Assembly: GCA_002633005.1 (NCBI GenBank)
Contig: NMRA01000502.1
Coordinates: 174,493-238,492, forward strand
Origin: Phoronis australis
Lineage: Eukaryota; Phoronida; Phoronidae
DNA: 64,000 nucleotides
Reading direction: 5' to 3'
Every line of letters starts with the position of its first letter. Position 1 is the first letter of the stretch. Of the stretch, positions 59,801 to 64,000 are shown in pieces. The translations under genes were made by a program, and so were the position numbers. The notes under the pieces are model-generated. The model saw only the letters and a program-made list of their open reading frames with translations, had not been told where the DNA came from and searched no databases.

Positions 59801-60637
59801 AAAGTTACGCTGTTCTTTTTCTGATTTTGAAAAGCATTAAATATTCTGTGTTATCAGTAAAAGAAGAGTTGCAGCATAATTCAGCAGAAAAATTACTGCT
59901 AGTCACAGATAATTTTATTGTTTTGAAACAGAAAAACAGTATTTGGTAATTTACAAAATGTGTATAAAATGAACATTTGTGTTTGCTAAATTAGATTTCA
60001 CTGTTTTGAAATTAGAAAACCAGTACTTACAAAAGCAATGTCCTTCCCCAAAACTGCCTCATTATCCAAGAAAAATTCAATTGAAAATTTTCTGGTTCAT
60101 TGCCACTTGTTTTCCAGCTCTGTTCTTATCAAACATCGTTTACACCGAAGCTTATTGAAAAACGTTTGGTAGTAAACTGATGTGGACTTCAGGGATTGGT
60201 CAGTTTTTTGAAAACTTGCCTGCGACCAGCATAGCATATCCTGCCAGTATACATGGTACTGTGTTGTATACCGGAACATGTATTATGTCTCAACAGGACT
60301 GCACTGTCTTTTGAGCAAGCATATATCATGGGGGTTATCGAAATGCAGCCGTATATAATTGGAAGTTATCTGGTCTCTGGTCTGAGCAGCATCTGATTTT
60401 GGTTGCACGTATTACCAAAACAAGCGGAACATGTCCAATCACATTTTGACATATTTCTTCAATCTGTGGACTTTCAGAGCCAGGGAAGCATTGCGCCAAT
60501 GTCTGCCAGATCAGCTATGGGACCAGACTTTTGCCAGTTGCTTACAAGACGACAACTCGACCAAAAGGTGGCATGCTCAGCTGCTCAAGAACTTAGAGAT
60601 TCGCATATCTGGTGGAATAACAATGCCACCCCAGTAG
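53698..60637 (+). CDS. CNOT9: CCR4-NOT transcription complex subunit 9 (RQCD1/RCD1/CAF40)
   Basis: CNOT9 is the armadillo-repeat subunit of the CCR4-NOT deadenylase. It binds the CNOT1 scaffold and offers a surface, with tryptophan pockets, for GW182 and other mRNA-silencing partners. Coding exons: 53698-53864, 54721-54841, 55140-55227, 56006-56112, 56401-56496, 56745-56843, 58909-59000 and 60478-60637. All junctions are AG/GT with consistent phases, giving 309 codons plus TAG (human protein 299). Near-identical family blocks include [106 protein letters not shown], and [20 protein letters not shown]. The divergent parts are the first 35 residues and the last 20, which end in MPPQ. AATAAA signals occur at 60968 and 61321. 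Intron 6 (56844-58908) carries a MITE. Confidence 0.96.
54721..54841 (+). CDS. CNOT9: CNOT9 exon 2
   Basis: Phase 2 in, phase 0 out. Encodes [20 protein letters not shown] and [14 protein letters not shown], armadillo-type helices. Acceptor TTTCTGTTGCAG. Confidence 0.95.
55140..55227 (+). CDS. CNOT9: CNOT9 exon 3
   Basis: Phase 0 in, phase 1 out. Encodes [20 protein letters not shown] and PDTRSAFLQ. Confidence 0.96.
56006..56112 (+). CDS. CNOT9: CNOT9 exon 4
   Basis: Phase 1 in, phase 0 out. Encodes [20 protein letters not shown] and [15 protein letters not shown], unchanged from human as far as I can recall. Confidence 0.96.
56401..56496 (+). CDS. CNOT9: CNOT9 exon 5
   Basis: Phase 0 both sides. 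Encodes [20 protein letters not shown] and [12 protein letters not shown]. Confidence 0.96.
56745..56843 (+). CDS. CNOT9: CNOT9 exon 6
   Basis: Phase 0 both sides. Encodes [20 protein letters not shown] and [13 protein letters not shown]. Confidence 0.96.
56938..57475. mobile_element. MITE-like repeat, copy 2 (about 0.54 kb)
   Basis: Homologous to 17463-17984. Ends ACAGCGTTTTTCCCGTT and, inverted, ACAGTGTTTTCCCGTT. Non-coding, in CNOT9 intron 6 just after exon 6. Confidence 0.7.
58909..59000 (+). CDS. CNOT9: CNOT9 exon 7
   Basis: Phase 0 in, phase 2 out. Encodes [20 protein letters not shown] and [10 protein letters not shown]. Confidence 0.96.
60478..60637 (+). CDS. CNOT9: CNOT9 exon 8 (stop)
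   Basis: Phase 2 in. Encodes [20 protein letters not shown], then [20 protein letters not shown] and MPPQ, TAG. The C-terminus is the least conserved part of the family. Confidence 0.94.
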
Positions 60638-61671
60638 TGCAGTGTTGAGCAACAGCGGACCATTTAATTACATCGATGAACAATCTGTGGAAGGCTTTGT
60701 GATAAACATGTACATTAGTATAGGTGTCACTTTAGCCTGGTGTTTGCCAAGTTGAACTTGGTCTCCAAAGCAACAGAGGCAGGTTGCATGAAAACAGTCC
60801 CAGTAAGGACTGAGCAATGTTCCCTAAATTTTCAATGTGTTTGTAGAATTTGCTGCTCACTAATGCTCTATTTTACTATTACTTTGCCTTAATAACGTGA
60901 CCTGCTCGTTTACTGTAATATGATGTTTTCAATAATATATCTGAGACTGAACCCTTATTTCAATGAAAATAAATAGGGACTAATTCTTTAAACTAGGGTC
61001 TAGGGGTTAGGGGCCTCACATGAAATGTTTATTATTTATTTTCAATAATGGGGAGAATTCAACTTGTAGTTTAGTGTCAGTTTGTATCACGCTAAAACAT
61101 GACAATGAAGATACTGTAAAATAGTGGAAGAAAGGACAATTGACAAATGCATTGAAAAGTTAAGTAACATCCTGTAGTTGAGTCTTTGTTGGGTGTGTTC
61201 CATGAAACCAGGCACATGTAGGTACTCCATGGCATCTCTAATGTTATAAATGAAGCATCCATTATTTGCAGCTCCTTCAAGTTGGTTTATTTACATATAA
61301 GATTTACTGCATTAAACCCAAATAAAAATACATAGACTTGCTTAAAAAAGTTACTATAATGTTATATAGTTACAATGGACTTGTTTAGTTTCTCTGCTTA
61401 GGCATGGGCGGCGCACCATTGGGGCCTGGGGGGTATAGCCCCCTCTTTTTCAGTGCTGCGCCGCCTATGGTCTATGGGCTGTGCACCAGAGGTCAGCTAT
61501 AGCCCCCCCCCATTTTTTCAGTGCTGCGTTGTTCATGTTAGGCACTGTGAAATTAAGAATTTTGGAATTCCAAGCAGTTGTTTAGAAGTGGTAGCCATAC
61601 ATAGAGGGAGAGGTTTGCATCGGCAAATAAAGGTGCTGCAGTCTCTTGCATCTGTTTAGTTTAAACTGTGT
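60638..61671. other. CNOT9 3' UTR and flank
   Basis: Candidate AATAAA signals at 60968-60973 and 61321-61326. 61408-61530 contains two copies of a TAGCCCCC...TTTTTCAGTGCTGCG word within a G/C-run repeat like that at 63918. No gene seen. Confidence 0.55.
61408..61530. repeat. G/C-run repeat fragment with two internal copies
   Basis: Two tandem copies of TAGCCCCC, a pyrimidine run, then TTTTTCAGTGCTGCG. Related in style to the repeat at the window's right edge; family not identified. Confidence 0.5.
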
Positions 61672-61673
61672 AG

Positions 61674-62156
61674 GTGTGCTGGGAAGAAACCAGGAATCTA
61701 GACACAGAAGAAGTACCACGTTTCACTGAGGAGGAAGTAGAACGTACCCTCAGAAAGATGAAGAAAAGAAAAGCACCAGGGAATGATGATATTACAAGCG
61801 ATATAATTTCGGTAGGAGGACAAGAAACAATCAAATACTTGACAAAAGCATTCAATGTAATTCTAAGGACCCAAAACATCCCAGAATGCTGGAAAGAAGC
61901 AAAAATAATAATATTATTTAAAAAAGGAGACCGAAGTGATGTAAAGAACTATAGACCCATAAGCTTTTTAGCCCATACGTACAAACTATTCACAAGGCTA
62001 TTACAAAATAGAAAGGAGAAACAACTAGATGAAAATCAACCCCGAGAACAAGCAGGGTTTAGAAAGAGCTACTCAACATCAGACCATCTGCAAGCCCTTG
62101 GACAAACAATTGAAAATGTAACGAATGTAACCTGCCACTGTGTGCTGGTTTCATAG
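61674..62156 (+). pseudogene. LINE reverse transcriptase, N-terminal part (broken)
   Basis: One open stretch covering RT blocks 0-2 (KAPGNDDIT, NYRPISFL, EQAGFRKSYSTSDHL). It is cut at 62156, just before the first catalytic Asp block, by a frame change. Confidence 0.8.
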
Positions 62157-63202
62157 ACTATGAAAAAGCTTTTGATTCAATTGAACATTTTGCCATCATT
62201 GAAGCCCTAAAAAATATCAACATAAATGAAACACATGTAAAACTGCTGCAAAATATATATACAGGTGCCACCGTCAGAATACACATCGACAACCACGTCT
62301 CTGAAAGATTCAACATAGAGAGAGGAGTTTGACAGGGAGACCCAATTTCACCTAAACTGTTTAATTATACTGACAATGGCAGAGATCTTCAAATCTTCAG
62401 ACCTTCAAAGGGGAGTAAACATAGACGGAGAACATCTAAGAGACCTAAGATTTGCAGATGATGTTGCTTTGTGCACAGAAGACATAACACAATTAGAAAC
62501 AAAATATACTGAATGAAGAAAGCAACAATGTGGGATTAAAGATACACAAGGATAAGACAAATTTTGAAACAGATGAACAAGTAATCATGGTGGAGAACAA
62601 GACCATTGAAAAAGTCACAAAATATAAATACCTGGGACAAACTATACAAATGGAGAACCGTATGACCAATGAAATACAAATCCGAATAAGAGCTGGATGA
62701 AGTTGCTTTGGAAAAGATATGAACATACCCATATCCCTGAAAAGAAAAGTATTTGACCAGTGCATCATCCCCACAATCACCTATGGATGCGAAAATGGAC
62801 CTTAACAAAACAGACAACTGCCAAGCTAAAAACAATACAGAGAGCAATGGAGAGAAAAATGCTTGGAATAAAATTACTAGACAGGATTCCACACACAGAG
62901 ATAAGAGAACAAACAAGAGTCGTGGACATAATCAAGACAATTCTAAAATTGAAATGGAGGTGGGGCGGACACGTGGCCAGAGCACAGGACAACAGATGGA
63001 CAAAAAGATGTACAGAGTGGCAACCCAGATATGGAAAGAGATCAAGAGGACGGCCCGAAGCCAGATGGAGAGATGACGTGAGAATGATAGGCACAACATG
63101 GATGAGAGCAGCAAGAGACAGAACAAGTTGGAAGGCATTGTCGGAGGGCTACATCCTGCAGTGGATGAACAACGCCTAGATGAGATGAGATGAGATGAGA
63201 TG
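61683..63202 (+). mobile_element. 5'-truncated non-LTR retrotransposon (LINE)
   Basis: Insertion bounded by an 11-bp target-site duplication AGGTGTGCTGG (61672-61682 and 63203-63213) and ending in a (TGAGA)n tail. The translation gives the start of a reverse transcriptase: KMKKRKAPGNDDITSD, WKEAKIIILFKKGDRSD, then in other frames DYEKAFDS, QGDPISP and FADDVALCTED. It ends with a C-terminal block: GHVARAQDNRWTKRCTEW and GRPEARWRDDVRMIGTTW. At least three frameshifts or stops break it, so it is inactive. The endonuclease half is missing. The C-terminal block and short-repeat tail suggest an RTE-like clade, not certain. Confidence 0.88.
62760..63179 (+). pseudogene. LINE C-terminal domain (open but detached)
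   Basis: An open stretch encoding AMERKMLGIKLLDRIPHTEI, KWRWGGHVARAQDNRWTK and WKALSEGYILQW. It is the normal end of this LINE class, separated from the RT catalytic part by stops. Confidence 0.8.
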
Positions 63203-63213
63203 AGGTGTGCTGG

Positions 63214-63917
63214 TAGATGTCGTTAATGGAGATTTAATTATTATGCCTGCATGGACAAAGACTCCTGACATCAGTTACAAAAAGTGAACCTAACTGCATC
63301 TGTTGCCCGTGAACTTGTACAACTCACGGACATTGCTTAAGCCTAGATCTCGTTTTTAGGCAGAACCTTCTAAACTGTGTATTTGTATATTAAAGGCTAA
63401 CATAGTGCTGCTGATAAACTTGATTCCACGGTTGCCGAATTGAGGTGTGCAGGGCCTGAGCTGGTTTTCACAGACTGGTAACAAACATAGTCTACTTTCC
63501 CAAGATGTTGCTGCCCCTGTAGACTCAGATTTCAGATTGCCCATATTCCCGCTAATGAGGAACTTATAACTGGAGGTCCACGACAAAAGCAATTGGGCCA
63601 AAGAATACATGTACCACAACGAAGATACCACCAGTGGGGGCATCGATGAAGCTGCTCTGCCAATGGTGACGTTTACGGCGTGGCCGCGGGCACAGGTATG
63701 CAAACGACTAGAGCAACTCTGACGGGTTAGAACGCATCCAGCGTCCACGTCTCAACAACGCCATGGTCACGGCAGCCGACACCAGTCCACATTTAAAATG
63801 CAAATACCAACTAACCCACACGCCTTCTCCCCAATCTGAGTGTCACACATGATCACGTGATGGTTTCAGATTTTTAAAACCAGACTCTAAACAAAACATT
63901 TGAACATTTTTGTATTG
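63214..63917. other. Right flank, no gene supported
   Basis: A 130-codon minus-strand frame (63356-63748) has no recognisable domain, splice support or start context, so I do not call it. Confidence 0.4.
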
Positions 63918-64000
63918 CAGTGGCGGATCTACGGGGGGGTTCAGGGGGTTTAAACCCCCCTCGGGCCAGGACCCAAAAATTAAAAAAAAAAAAAAAAAAC
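63918..64000. repeat. Start of a G/C-run repeat, cut by window edge
   Basis: Begins CAGTGGCGGATCTACGGG, an end sequence of the type seen on hAT-like non-autonomous elements. A GGGGGTTTAAACCCCC palindrome and an A run of about 18 follow. The other end is outside the window. Confidence 0.5.

Noticed and set aside
63356-63748. 130-codon minus-strand frame
   Set aside because: No domain, no homologous pattern, no transcript-like signals.

Overview
The window looks like eukaryotic nuclear DNA from an invertebrate animal, most likely a cephalochordate (amphioxus) or another marine invertebrate. It has intron-rich genes with GT/AG junctions, many TACATGTA-type AT-rich stretches, several transposon families, and animal-type ATG9, CNOT9 and MAM-domain proteins. 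The species is inferred from style and protein similarity, not proven. I see no CRISPR array, operon or plausible prokaryotic gene.

Layout: (1) 1-2059 holds an unmerged contig overlap around a single N at 772 and a decayed LINE 3' end. (2) 2060-7443 (+) is a two-MAM-domain coding unit with its own stop. (3) 7654-16441 is mostly mobile DNA: three related TTAA-flanked elements carrying decayed THAP-type zinc-finger sequence, separated by 4.7 kb with a tRNA-derived SINE. (4) 17235-24586 (+) is a second two-MAM unit with the same plan and its own stop. (5) 28300-46577 (-) is a complete autophagy scramblase gene, ATG9, which I could join across 19 coding exons with consistent phases to 801 codons. 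(6) 46616-53685 is the divergent intergenic space, with a repeat copy, a second N-gap duplication and a decayed Gag-like retroelement. (7) 53698-60637 (+) is a complete CNOT9 (RQCD1/RCD1) gene in 8 coding exons, 309 codons. (8) 61672-63213 is a 5'-truncated LINE with an 11-bp target-site duplication. (9) The window ends in another G-rich repeat.

ATG9 makes autophagosome membrane and CNOT9 is a CCR4-NOT deadenylase subunit. They are transcribed away from each other and have no obvious joint function, but both human orthologues (ATG9A, CNOT9) lie in 2q35, so the linkage may be ancient. The MAM units encode probably extracellular adhesion or recognition proteins; no signal peptide exon or membrane segment is visible in the window.

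The most unusual observation is in ATG9 intron 9. A 26-bp minisatellite begins exactly at the exon 9/intron 9 junction and repeats the last exon bases plus the 5' splice site about 16 more times. I did not find a wholly new multi-gene system.
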